Below, piece after piece: positions 36,845 through 45,095 of a stretch of DNA of 64,000 bases. A program made the translations under genes and the position numbers. The DNA is from Bythopirellula polymerisocia (GTDB taxonomy: Bacteria; Planctomycetota; Planctomycetia; Pirellulales; Lacipirellulaceae): positions 255,567 through 319,566 of the forward strand of contig NZ_SJPS01000004.1 in the NCBI RefSeq assembly GCF_007860015.1. Reading direction: 5' to 3'. Under the pieces are notes generated by a model. It did not search any database. It had not been told where the DNA came from and saw only the letters and a program-made list of their open reading frames with translations. Numbering within the stretch: the first letter of the stretch is position 1; each line of letters begins with the position of its first letter.

Positions 36845-38155
36845 GTGGCGATGTGGTGGCGGACAATTCAGCTCAGCATCAAGAGCGTGCTCCTGCACCC
36901 GCTCCGTTCAGCGTTAACCATTTTGGGAATCTTCATTGGCGTGGCGAGCGTTATTTGGCTGCTGGCCATGGGAGAAGGGATTGGCAAGGCCGCGCAGGAA
37001 CAAATTGCCAGTCTTGGAGCGTTAAACATCATCGTGCGGACCGTTAAACCCTCCAGTGATGACGTCGAAGACGGCAGCTACGGCCTAACTCGCAGCGATT
37101 ATGTGCGATTGGTGGCCACGATTCCTACGATCACCAAAGCCCTGCCTATCCGCATCTTGGCGCAGGAATTCCGCTATCAGACCCGCAGCTTCGAAGGCCG
37201 GTTGGTGGGCTGTACACCCGACTACGCTGACGTCACCCGCCTAAAGCTGGATCGCGGGCGGTTTCTCTCTGACGCCGATCTCGACCGTGAGCGGAACTAC
37301 TGTGTACTCGCACATGAGTCCGCCGAGCGATTGTTTCCCTCTGGAAACGCGATTGGCAAGGACATCATGGTCGACGAGCAGTTTTACACCGTAGTCGGAG
37401 TGATGCAGCCCCGCGCACCCTCTGCGGGGATCGGCGGTTCGCTAGCTGCCGAAGATTATTCACGGGATGTGTACGTGCCGATCACCACCCTCTGGCGGCG
37501 AATCGGCGATATGATCGTCGTCACGAAACCAGGCCAGTTTCAGCGAGATTGGGTCGAAGTCACGCAAATCACGTTGCAGGTCGCCGAGCGAAACGACGTG
37601 CTTCGAACGGCCGATCTCGTGCGGACCACTATCGAGAATGAACATTCATTCTCCGACTATGGCGTGACCGTTCCGTTGGAACTTTTGCAACAGGCCGAAA
37701 CGACCCGGCTCATGTTTATCTTGTTCCTGGGATTGATCGCCGCGATCTCGCTCGTCGTGGGGGGCATAGGTATTATGAACATCATGCTCGCCACGGTTAC
37801 TGAGCGGACCCATGAGATCGGCATCCGCCGAGCATTGGGGGCGAAACGGCAGGACATAACCCGGCAGTTCCTGATCGAGAGCACGGTCCTTTCGCTGGCC
37901 GGTGGGCTCTCGGGAGTGATTGGTGGGTTGTTTTGCCGCCCGCTAACTCTCTTCATGCGCGACCAATTGGAACGATGGTTTCCCGATCAAATGGCGACCT
38001 TACCAGATCTGATCCGCACCATGGAGCCGCAGTTGGTAAGCTGGTCGATACCGCTGGCTTTTGTGATTTCGCTAGCCGTGGGAATTCTCTTCGGCGTCTA
38101 CCCAGCCCTGCGCGCCGCCCAGCTGGATCCGATTGAAGCATTGCGACATGCCTGA
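36845..38155 (+). CDS. ABC exporter permease, MacB/FtsX type
   Basis: A 436-residue inner-membrane permease with the MacB layout. The first TM (about 20-45) is preceded by TIQLSIKSVLLHPLRSALTILGI. A large periplasmic MacB_PCD domain of about 230 residues follows, then three C-terminal TMs with the FtsX signature GGIGIMNIMLATVTERTHEIGIRRALGA. It ends LRAAQLDPIEALRHA, as is typical. Start GTG 36845, two bases after the ATPase stop, with GAGAGG upstream; ATG 36851 is possible. With the ATPase, adaptor and TolC-like protein it should form one tripartite exporter of peptides, lipids or small molecules. Confidence 0.92.
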   Translation: MAMWWRTIQLSIKSVLLHPLRSALTILGIFIGVASVIWLLAMGEGIGKAAQEQIASLGALNIIVRTVKPSSDDVEDGSYGLTRSDYVRLVATIPTITKALPIRILAQEFRYQTRSFEGRLVGCTPDYADVTRLKLDRGRFLSDADLDRERNYCVLAHESAERLFPSGNAIGKDIMVDEQFYTVVGVMQPRAPSAGIGGSLAAEDYSRDVYVPITTLWRRIGDMIVVTKPGQFQRDWVEVTQITLQVAERNDVLRTADLVRTTIENEHSFSDYGVTVPLELLQQAETTRLMFILFLGLIAAISLVVGGIGIMNIMLATVTERTHEIGIRRALGAKRQDITRQFLIESTVLSLAGGLSGVIGGLFCRPLTLFMRDQLERWFPDQMATLPDLIRTMEPQLVSWSIPLAFVISLAVGILFGVYPALRAAQLDPIEALRHA

Positions 38156-38292
38156 TTCCAAGTGGAGTCGGATTTCACCCGGAATAAAGTACCCCAGTGG
38201 AAAGTTCATCGAGCTGAGCGCACTCCGCCCGGTCTCACTGTATTAGCGCTCATAATGTGGCTGACGCGGCGCGATTGAAAGCCGCGCGTCGG

Positions 38293-39264
38293 CTACTCGC
38301 CTTCGTCAAGTTGCGCCAAGATGCGGGTCAGCGTGTTGGGGTGAACACCTAGCAACTCGGCAGCGCGGCCCTTATGGCCGCTGGTGGTGCGGAGGGCTTG
38401 TTCCACAGCAACCTCGCGGAGTCTTCCCAGATTAGTGAAGGGGAGATTCAAGTTGCGGCCCGTAGTTTCAGGCACGCCTGGCAGAATGGGCTCGCACTGC
38501 AACACATAGCTCTGCTCAATCACGAATCCGAGTTGCCGGACGTTGCCGGGCCAACGGTATTCACAAAATCTCCGTAGTGTTTCGGGACTCGGGACCCAAA
38601 CGGGCTGATCGTAGCGAGCGGCGTACTTCTTGGAGAAGAAGTCGATAAAGTGCGGAATATCTTCAACACGATCCCGCAGGGGGGGCATCCGCAGTTCGAC
38701 CAGATTGAGTCGATAGTAGAGGTCTTCTCGGAAGCGGCCTTCTTCGACATCTCGTTCGAGGTTGCGATTCGTGGCAGTGACGACCTGCACGTCGACGTGT
38801 TGTGGGTGGGAAGAACCGACAGGGGTGACTTCCCCCTCTTGCAACACGCGGAGTAACTTAGGTTGCAGTTCCATGGGCATGTCGCCGATTTCGTCGAGGA
38901 AAACGACGCCACCATGGGCCGCACGGAAAACGCCCAAGCTCGCTCCGGCAGCACCGGTGAACGCACCTTTCTCGTGACCAAACAATTGGCTTTCAGCCAA
39001 CGTGGCGGTCAGGGCCGCACAGTTGACTGGTACGAATGGCTTGCCCGCGCGCGGACCAAGACGGTGTAGCAGTCGCGCCCAAACTTCTTTGCCGGTACCG
39101 GTTTCGCCGGTAATTAAGACGGTGCATTCCACTTGAGCTGCACGCTCAGTGTGGTGTGCAATGCGATTAATAGAAGGATCTTGCCCCAAGAGGAGGCTGT
39201 CGGGATTCTCCGGCGCAAGCGACGCTAGAGAGTCCAAATTAGTAGAAGTAAACGTAGTTGCCAT
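38293..39264 (-). CDS. Sigma-54-dependent transcriptional activator without receiver domain
   Basis: A 323-residue bacterial enhancer-binding protein. Walker A GETGTGKE is at 53-60, the sigma-54 contact loop GAFTGA at 100-105, and Walker B VFLDEIGD at 121-128. The arginine-finger/sensor block includes FREDLYYRLN and WPGNVRQL, and a Fis-type helix-turn-helix (KGRAAELLGVHPNTLTRIL) ends the protein. The N-terminal regulatory domain is only about 25 residues, so control must come from a partner or from expression level. Start ATG 39264 with GGAG about 9 bases upstream; the frame is open to 39285. It converges with the exporter operon but shows no direct link to it. Confidence 0.88.
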   Translation of the reverse strand: MATTFTSTNLDSLASLAPENPDSLLLGQDPSINRIAHHTERAAQVECTVLITGETGTGKEVWARLLHRLGPRAGKPFVPVNCAALTATLAESQLFGHEKGAFTGAAGASLGVFRAAHGGVVFLDEIGDMPMELQPKLLRVLQEGEVTPVGSSHPQHVDVQVVTATNRNLERDVEEGRFREDLYYRLNLVELRMPPLRDRVEDIPHFIDFFSKKYAARYDQPVWVPSPETLRRFCEYRWPGNVRQLGFVIEQSYVLQCEPILPGVPETTGRNLNLPFTNLGRLREVAVEQALRTTSGHKGRAAELLGVHPNTLTRILAQLDEGE

Positions 39265-39794
39265 CTCGTGCTCCAGGACGGACAAGCTAATTGTCCGTCA
39301 CAGAATTGCCCCACGGATTTTCCCCACTGTTCTTGCAGGAATAGCCGTTTGTTTAGTCAAGTCACTGGCGACCCAGCCCATGATTCTGAAAGGAAATCAA
39401 AAAAAGACACAAAAGTACAGTTGCTAGAGGGCAAGAACCCCCCGCTCCCATCTCGTCATTATAATCTCGTTGGGGCGATTGCACAAAGATTTTTATTAGG
39501 GAAATAGAATTTAGTTAGGAAAGCAGGTTTAAAGGCAGAATACTTAACCTAAAGGCGCAAGTCTTGATAAGACATTGACTTAGGGCTGTTTGAGTAACTT
39601 AGGTATTAGCTGGCTGGGCGTCATTTAGAGAGCATCCACTACATGCTGTAGAATTGGACCTGGTCGTTTTGATTGGTTGACAGTTGGAATTCTGGCAGCA
39701 CGTTGTGCTACGGCTTATGCAATAGTTGTGGCTTTGCCGTGTGTAGCGTTGCGGGGGGGCGAGAAAGAGGCAATATGCCTGCCCCAGGAGAAAA
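39265..39794. other. Intergenic region, promoter side of the sigma-54 activator
   Basis: About 530 bases without a gene. The plus-strand frame at 39677-40021 is mostly the shadow of lpxI. A minus-strand promoter candidate is listed at 39458-39486. The rest is AT-rich with no clear structure. Confidence 0.4.
39458..39486 (-). promoter_or_regulatory. Sigma-70-like promoter candidate for the sigma-54 activator gene
   Basis: On the minus strand TTGTGC (39481-39486) is followed after exactly 17 bases by a perfect TATAAT (39458-39463). The -35 box matches only three of six consensus positions. It would give a 5' leader of roughly 190 bases. Confidence 0.3.
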
Positions 39795-40700
39795 CTAAGC
39801 AGCTGCGCGGCCCTGGCTGGCAACGGCTTCGGCGACGACCGAAATGCCCAGGCGGCGGGCTGCTTGCAGGAATTCCTGGTGGTCGAGCAGGATCGTTTTG
39901 TCGGCCTCGACAGCCAAGACCCCACCACCGGCGGCGGCGATGGATTCGAGGGTGGCAATTCCTACCGTGGGGACATCAAATCGCATGTCTTGTTGGGGTT
40001 TGGCAACTTTTACGACCGTGATGCCACCCGAGCCGCAAAGTTGGCCAGCTCGGCGGATGCAGAGATCGGTGCCTTCAATCGCCTCAACCGCGATGACCGT
40101 TTGATTCTTGATGCAAACCGTTTGGCCGATGTCGAGGCCTCCCATCGCCTTGGCTGTTTGCCAACCGAAGCTAACGTCTTTCAGTTGTTTGCTGGTAAGA
40201 GGTTTTCCAGCCAAGAGTCCTGACGACACAAGTAGCTCCGGCGCGAATTTCATGATGGGTTGAAAATCGATTCCTTGACGAGCAAAAGTGGAGACGATGG
40301 TCGAGAGGAGCGTGTCGTCCTTGCGATCGGACTTGCCCCAAATCAGTTGCGGCGAAAACGCCTTGATGCTTGTCCAGTCAGGGCGATGTTTGAGCCACCA
40401 ACCAGGTTGGTAGAGCAGCACTTTGTGGACCTTGCCAGCCATGATCGCCTCGCGGACTCCCCAACGTTTGAACAGCCGAATCGCGCGGCCGATGCCTCCC
40501 AGCCCAATCCAGTCGAAATGCTCGCAGAGGTCAGCTAGACGGGGATCGGCATGATCGAGGATGCCGACGCCAGCAACCTGATGCCCTTGGGAGCGAAGCT
40601 GTTCGGCAATGGCGCGAGGGTAGTTACCCCAGCCGGCCAGCAGGCCGATGGGGCGGTTGGAGTCACTAAGTGGGGCGGTGGAGTTGGCTGGGATAGACAT
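39795..40700 (-). CDS. lpxI: UDP-2,3-diacylglucosamine diphosphatase LpxI
   Basis: A 301-residue DUF1009/LpxI protein that hydrolyses UDP-2,3-diacylglucosamine to lipid X, replacing LpxH in lipid A synthesis. Family blocks are visible: IGLLAGWGNYPRAIAEQ near residue 18, GGIGRAIRLFKRWGVREAIMAGKVHK, GKSDRKDDTLLSTIV, GLDIGQTVCIKNQTVIAVEAIEGTD and the C-terminal DVPTVGIATLESIAAAGGGVLAVEADKTILLD. Start ATG 40700. It follows lpxD on the same strand after 77 bases, which supports a lipid A operon. Confidence 0.92.
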   Translation of the reverse strand: MSIPANSTAPLSDSNRPIGLLAGWGNYPRAIAEQLRSQGHQVAGVGILDHADPRLADLCEHFDWIGLGGIGRAIRLFKRWGVREAIMAGKVHKVLLYQPGWWLKHRPDWTSIKAFSPQLIWGKSDRKDDTLLSTIVSTFARQGIDFQPIMKFAPELLVSSGLLAGKPLTSKQLKDVSFGWQTAKAMGGLDIGQTVCIKNQTVIAVEAIEGTDLCIRRAGQLCGSGGITVVKVAKPQQDMRFDVPTVGIATLESIAAAGGGVLAVEADKTILLDHQEFLQAARRLGISVVAEAVASQGRAAA

Positions 40701-40777
40701 GGAGAAAAAACGAAGTTCTATTCATGGTGGCACGGCTACCCGAGTCGTAAATCATCTACTCGGAGAGTCGTGTAACA

Positions 40778-41845
40778 CTACGCGGCGTGCTCGCTGGGAT
40801 GGTCGTTGTTTGCCTCTGGAAGTTGTTCTTGTAATTTGGCAAGTTGCTGCTGAAGTTGGCGGAACTCGCGCCGCATTTCTGGTAACTTGGCGATGGCGGC
40901 CATTTGCACTTTTTGCCTACGAATGGGCGTGGCGGGTTGGCCAAGCATAATTTCGCCAGGAGCTACGCTATTCGGCACGCCGGCCATGGAGCAGAGGACG
41001 GCCCCTTCGCCAATGTGGACGTGGTCGCGCACCCCGACTTGCCCGGCCATCACGACGCGATCGCCGGTAGTCGTGCTCCCCGCGATCCCGACCTGGCCGC
41101 AGATTAAGTTGTGCTGGCCGATACGGCAATTGTGGGCGATCTGAACGAGGTTGTCGATTTTCGTGCCCGCGCCGATGGTCGTGGCACCATATGTCCCGCG
41201 ATCAATCGTGGCACAAGCACCGATCTCGACGTCATCTTCGATCACAACATTGCCGAGCTGCGAAGCGAGTTTGTGCTGGCCTGCGTCCTCGCGATAGCCG
41301 AAGCCGTAGGCTCCGATTACCGCACCCGCGTGCAGGATGACACAATTTCCGACGTGGGTATCTTCGTACAGGACCACGTTGGGGAAGATGGTTGTGTCCG
41401 AGCCAATGATGCAACCGGCCATGATTCGTGCGCCCGAGTGGATGACCGTGCCGCTGGCGATTCTCACATCATCGCCGATCGTGGCGCCTGGATGGATTTG
41501 TACATCACCAGCCAATCGTGCGGATTTGCTGATCCAGGCGGCAGGGCTGATTCCGCACTTCGGACGATTTCGCGGAGGCCGAAAGTGGGCAACGATCTGG
41601 GCGAAAGCTGCGTGAACATCGGTGACGGCGATGGTTGGCTTGGTGCCAGCCGGGAAGTCGGTGGGAACGATGGCAGCGATGGCTGGAGACTGCTCGAACG
41701 CGGCAGCTCGATCGCTGTTGTCTACGAGCGTGATCTCGCCCGCTTGGGCCACGTCGAGTGTAGCGAACCCGTCGATGGGTGTGGTGCCAATGCCGTGGAT
41801 TTGACCTGACACAATTTGTGCCAATTCGGCCAGGGAGGTTGGCAT
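40778..41845 (-). CDS. lpxD: UDP-3-O-(3-hydroxyacyl)glucosamine N-acyltransferase LpxD
   Basis: A 355-residue acyltransferase that adds the N-linked acyl chain in lipid A synthesis from acyl-ACP. Residues 1-95 are the uridine-binding domain, and residues 100-320 a left-handed beta helix of hexapeptide repeats. The catalytic His is His238 in VQIAHNC, matching the family position. A C-terminal coiled segment (REFRQLQQQLAKLQEQ) ends it. Start ATG 41845 with AAGGA about 8 bases upstream. Next on the same strand is lpxI; upstream, 146 bases away, is the J-domain gene. Confidence 0.93.
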   Translation of the reverse strand: MPTSLAELAQIVSGQIHGIGTTPIDGFATLDVAQAGEITLVDNSDRAAAFEQSPAIAAIVPTDFPAGTKPTIAVTDVHAAFAQIVAHFRPPRNRPKCGISPAAWISKSARLAGDVQIHPGATIGDDVRIASGTVIHSGARIMAGCIIGSDTTIFPNVVLYEDTHVGNCVILHAGAVIGAYGFGYREDAGQHKLASQLGNVVIEDDVEIGACATIDRGTYGATTIGAGTKIDNLVQIAHNCRIGQHNLICGQVGIAGSTTTGDRVVMAGQVGVRDHVHIGEGAVLCSMAGVPNSVAPGEIMLGQPATPIRRQKVQMAAIAKLPEMRREFRQLQQQLAKLQEQLPEANNDHPSEHAA

Positions 41846-41991
41846 GTCGGAATCCTTTCCATCTGCGGCAAGGTGGGGAGACCTGCACCGCGCGCCTTGA
41901 GATTGTGCGAGTTGAGGGTCGTGATACTATCCGTTTCTCGTCATTACTAGCAAGAGCAGACGGAACGCTAGCATGCATTTGTACGGCGAGG

Positions 41992-42429
41992 TCAGGAAAC
42001 TTGCACAGGGCTTGTGTCGTCCCCGCGAACCAGCGAGAGAGCCTTGTCGAAATTTTTCTGCAGACGGAGAAACTTTTGGAGGTCGCCGCCTCGGTCGGGG
42101 TGGAGTGTCTTGGCTTTCTCGCGATAGGCTGCCAAGACTTCTGCCTCGGTGCAGGGCATTTTCAAATCGAGGGCCCGCAAGCAGGCCGGGCGCTCCAGCA
42201 GAGCCCAATAGGGAATTGCGGGCGCTGTCATAACATTCGTGGCAATAACCAAGGCTCGCCGCAGCGAACGGAGATAGCGTCGGAAATCAAGAAACATCAC
42301 GACGTACCCCAGCAGGGGAATACCCAGGATCACTATCAGATAGCTGGCCGTGATCAAGAGATCAATGTCGTCGGGCCAGTTTTTCCTGGCCGACGCTGCG
42401 AAGAGCAGGTGCATGGGTAGGGAAGACAT
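41992..42429 (-). CDS. Membrane-anchored J-domain protein
   Basis: A 145-residue protein with one TM helix (about 24-47) and a C-terminal J domain (about 88-138). The HPD motif at 110-112 in TLHPDRGGD would stimulate an Hsp70 ATPase. The J domain is at the C-terminus and lacks the Gly/Phe and zinc regions of DnaJ, so this is a type III (TIM14/DjlA-like) co-chaperone acting at the membrane. Start ATG 42429 or ATG 42414. It lies upstream of lpxD on the same strand; whether it is co-transcribed with the lipid A genes is unknown. Confidence 0.8.
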   Translation of the reverse strand: MSSLPMHLLFAASARKNWPDDIDLLITASYLIVILGIPLLGYVVMFLDFRRYLRSLRRALVIATNVMTAPAIPYWALLERPACLRALDLKMPCTEAEVLAAYREKAKTLHPDRGGDLQKFLRLQKNFDKALSLVRGDDTSPVQVS

Positions 42430-42513
42430 GGTCGGGCATAGTCTAGGGGACGCGGCGAGTGCTTCTAATTTGCCCGACGAAAGTGGATTTGTCTACAGAT
42501 GAATCACTGGCTG

Positions 42514-42634
42514 ATCGATGACGGCGCAGATGTATAGGGAAGAAATAGAACGGGGATGAACGCAGAATATGCGGAATTGCGCGGATCAGACTGATTGCCT
42601 TGGTACGAATCAGCGAAAATCTGCTGAATCCGCG
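42514..42634 (+). repeat. Repeat R1, copy 2
   Basis: A 121-base direct repeat of 12401-12522 with only scattered differences. Shared blocks include TGTATAGGGAAGAAATAGAA, GGAATTGCGCGGATCAGACT and CTGCTGAATCCGCG. Forms an imperfect hairpin; no ORF. Confidence 0.8.
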
Positions 42635-42694
42635 ATACGATTGATTCAATTATTCGCCGCTTGCGCAAATCTATTTCAGCAGGATGAAAGAGGG

Positions 42695-42809
42695 GAAATT
42701 AGACGCGGACAAACGCAGATTTAGCGGATGAATCGCGGATTATGAAAGACCTCTTTCTTGGAAAATCCGTGTATATCCGTCCAATCGGCGTTCATCTGCG
42801 TCTAATTTC
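42695..42809. repeat. R1-like element with perfect 12-bp inverted ends
   Basis: GAAATTAGACGC at 42695-42706 and GCGTCTAATTTC at 42798-42809 are exact inverted repeats. Just inside, AAACGCAGAT faces GGCGTTCATCTGC, and GAATCGCGGAT faces ATCCGTGTAT, so the 115 bases would fold into one long hairpin. The arm motif is the same as in the other R1 copies. Confidence 0.75.
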
Positions 42810-42830
42810 TCCCCCTCTTTGATTCTTGTT

Positions 42831-43072
42831 GAAACAAATCTTCGCAGCTTGCATAAATTTATTGAACATGAGGTTACAGAGAAAACGGAGGGAATAAAAA
42901 AGATAGAAAAATAGGTACACTAATCTACGCTAATCAGAGCGAATCTAATTAGTTCAGATTAGCGAAGATAAGTGTTTCTTTCTTCATTGCTTTCATTCTC
43001 TCTGTTAACTTGGTCACCTCCTGTTCCATTAATTTGGGTTGCGGCCACTGGCAGCGCTGGGACAATCCGTGG
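42831..43072 (+). repeat. Repeat R2, long copy 1
   Basis: About 240 bases matching 50728-50945 in the same order: ACAAATC..TCGCAGCTT, TAAATTTATTGAACATGA, GTTACAGAGAAAACGGAGGG, GATAAGTGTTT, TTGCTTTCATTCTC, CCTCCTGTTCC and GGTTGCGGC...GCTGGGAC. The centre is a hairpin (CTAATCTACGCTAATC against GATTAGCGAAGATAAG), and the flanks (GAGGT...CAGAGA against TCTCTGTTAAC...CACCTC) are also inverted. No ORF. Confidence 0.75.
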
Positions 43073-43081
43073 CTAAAAAAA

Positions 43082-43945
43082 TTAATCCACTGGTTTGAAC
43101 AGGCCCATGACTCTTGCTAAGACTCGGTCAACGAGTTTAGGGTGTACGTACCGTAGGAGGTTCATGCCGTGGGCGTCGAGACCGACGTGGTAGTGCACTC
43201 TGAGCCAGTGGGCGTTGAGGGCGCGGAGAATAACGCGTGCAACGTGTTCAGGTGAGGTACGCGATTTGGCGCCTCGCTCGTTGAATTCTGCGCCGAGCCT
43301 GTAGAATTCCCCATAAGTTGGGAGCAATTCAGCAGGGATCTTATCGCGGCGCTTGTCGATCTGCTCTCTCGCCTTGGTGAAAATGGGCGTGCGTACCTGG
43401 CCGGGGCGAATCAGGGTCAGCGAGATTCGCCAGGGGCGTAGTTCCACTCGTAGGGTGTCGGTCAGTGCCTCGAGGGCGAACTTGCTGGCCGAGTATGCAC
43501 CAACCATCGGCAGGGCCTGAGTGCCATTCATCGACGAGACATTGACGATCCGGCCATGGGTCTTGCGAAGCAATGGCAGGCAGTGCCGGATCATTCGTAG
43601 CGGTGCGATTGCATTGACCTCAAACAGATGCCGCAGTTCTTCGGGAGTGGTCAATACCGTCGCCGCCGCCAGTCCGACGCCGGCGTTATTGACCAAGGCA
43701 TGGAGTCCCTCAGGACTTGCCGCTTGAATTGTTTCGACGGCACTGGCGATTTGAGCATCCTCGGTGACATCCAAGAGCAGCGTTGTGAGATTCCCATGAG
43801 CGGCACTAACAAGTTCGGCTGCCTGTTGTTCACCCCGGAGGCCAGCAAACACTCGGAAGCCGCGCTCAGCGAGCAAAAGAGCGGTAGCCCTGCCAATGCC
43901 GGTCGAGCAACCCGTGACGAAAACGGTGCGGGCAGAAGGTTTCAT
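43082..43945 (-). CDS. Short-chain dehydrogenase/reductase
   Basis: A 287-residue classical SDR. The cofactor motif TGCSTGIG is at 11-18, the NNAG motif at 86-89, the catalytic Ser138, Tyr151 and Lys155 in the YSASK box, and the PG region (LIRPGQVRTPIF) follows. An Arg-rich segment after the TG motif (GLRGEQ) suggests NADP(H). The C-terminal ~40 residues (VHYHVGLDAHGMNLLRYVHPKLVDRVL) resemble the membrane-associated SDR group acting on retinol- or steroid-like lipids. Start ATG 43945; no strong ribosome site. It stands next to R2 copy 1 with no obvious operon partners. Confidence 0.88.
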   Translation of the reverse strand: MKPSARTVFVTGCSTGIGRATALLLAERGFRVFAGLRGEQQAAELVSAAHGNLTTLLLDVTEDAQIASAVETIQAASPEGLHALVNNAGVGLAAATVLTTPEELRHLFEVNAIAPLRMIRHCLPLLRKTHGRIVNVSSMNGTQALPMVGAYSASKFALEALTDTLRVELRPWRISLTLIRPGQVRTPIFTKAREQIDKRRDKIPAELLPTYGEFYRLGAEFNERGAKSRTSPEHVARVILRALNAHWLRVHYHVGLDAHGMNLLRYVHPKLVDRVLARVMGLFKPVD

Positions 43946-44265
43946 ATGCACCGAATAGAGAAGCAAAAACGTGAAGTAAAAAGTACCCTGTTCCAGACGA
44001 TAGTGTAGCAAACGATGGACAATAATCCAGTCGCGTTGCTGGATGAGGCTAATGAGTTGCTACGGTAGTCAGGCTTGGCAGTTTAGCCACAATTCACAAG
44101 GGTTTTTGCCTGACTTGAAGGGTGATGTAGTTCCTACGGAGATTGATAATTTCCTATGTCAACCCAATTACAGGGTGGTTATACTAGCGCAACACTATTG
44201 TGCCCATCGATGAATGATGTCCTGATCTCAAATCGTTTTTTTCAAGAGTGATATGGGGGAATCAA
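43946..44265. other. Divergent intergenic region before MoxR-type operon
   Basis: About 320 bases that should contain promoters for the SDR gene and for the plus-strand operon. A TATACT is present near 44180, but no convincing -35 box precedes it. GGGGGA at 44255-44260 is the ribosome site of the next gene. Confidence 0.4.
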
Positions 44266-45069
44266 ATGCAGTACGAAATCAAATCACTTGGGCTCGGTGG
44301 TATCCTTGATCAGACCATCAAACTCGTTACAAACCACTTTGGACTGTTCTTTGGCATCGTTGCCGTCCTCTATCTACCGTTTGTATTGCTGCAAGGATTC
44401 ATACCATTGGCAGTTCTTCCTGAGTTGCCTGCCCAACCAACCACGGAGCAAATCAGAGCCTATCAGGAAGCCAATGCTCAGTTAGGACTATACCTTGCAC
44501 CTTTATCGATCCTGTTTGGATTTGTCATAGTCCCTATTACCAACGCTGCCGTGATTGATGCCGTCTCACGATGTTATCTCAGTAGAGAAGCAACAATCGG
44601 TACTTCCTATTCTCATGCCAAGAGAATTCTCCTCCCATTGCTAGGAACTTGGTTGCTCCAAATGCTTGCCATCATGGGGGGATTTATTCTTTTGATCATC
44701 CCCGGAATCATATTCACCTTTTGGTTCTATCTTGCGACTCATACAGTTGTCATCGGAGGCGAAAGCGGTAAAGCTGCTCTTTCGCGAAGTAAGAAACTCA
44801 TGAAAGGCAATATGGGCACAGCCGTTGCGTTAACTATGGTAATCAGTGTGATTCAATGGGCGTTCATTGGAGGAGCCTATTTTATTCCTCAGAAACATGT
44901 TGCTACCGCAGCTCAGGCAGTATTGGGCGCCGCTGCTTTTGTTTTCGCAACTGTTGCAATCGTCGTGTTCTATTACTCTTGTCGTTGCAAGGTTGAGAAT
45001 TTCGATCTGGCATTGCTTGCCGAGAACATTGGCCTGGAGGGGCCAGTTGAGACAGAAAATGCACTGTGA
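44266..45069 (+). CDS. Polytopic membrane protein, first gene of MoxR-type operon
   Basis: A 267-residue integral membrane protein of unknown function with about six TM helices, starting MQYEIKSLGLGGILDQTI. The segment GGFILLIIPGIIFTFWFYLATHTVVIGG...AALSRSKKLMKGN is typical of the DUF975/YciC/glycerophosphodiester-phosphodiesterase-membrane-domain group. ATG 44266 is chosen because GGGGGA lies 5-10 bases upstream; an earlier in-frame codon at 44248 is unlikely. It is followed after 26 bases by the DUF4129 gene and starts the five-gene run to the DUF58 gene. Confidence 0.75.
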   Translation: MQYEIKSLGLGGILDQTIKLVTNHFGLFFGIVAVLYLPFVLLQGFIPLAVLPELPAQPTTEQIRAYQEANAQLGLYLAPLSILFGFVIVPITNAAVIDAVSRCYLSREATIGTSYSHAKRILLPLLGTWLLQMLAIMGGFILLIIPGIIFTFWFYLATHTVVIGGESGKAALSRSKKLMKGNMGTAVALTMVISVIQWAFIGGAYFIPQKHVATAAQAVLGAAAFVFATVAIVVFYYSCRCKVENFDLALLAENIGLEGPVETENAL

Positions 45070-45095
45070 AATGGAACCCATGATAGAGTGCATAG

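Larger units (their letters stand above)
42430..43081. other. Repeat-filled intergenic region
   Basis: About 650 bases without a gene, almost entirely made of repeats: R1 copy 2 (42514-42634), an R1-like element with perfect 12-base inverted ends (42695-42809), and the first long R2 copy (42831-43072). The remaining bases are short AT-rich spacers. Confidence 0.7.

Noticed and set aside
41111..41809. 232-codon plus-strand open frame opposite lpxD
   Set aside because: Mirror of the hexapeptide-repeat coding sequence; no independent protein features.
42430..43081. CRISPR array in the repeat-filled gap
   Set aside because: The repeats are palindromic, of unequal length and not regularly spaced with unique spacers; no cas gene is in the window.
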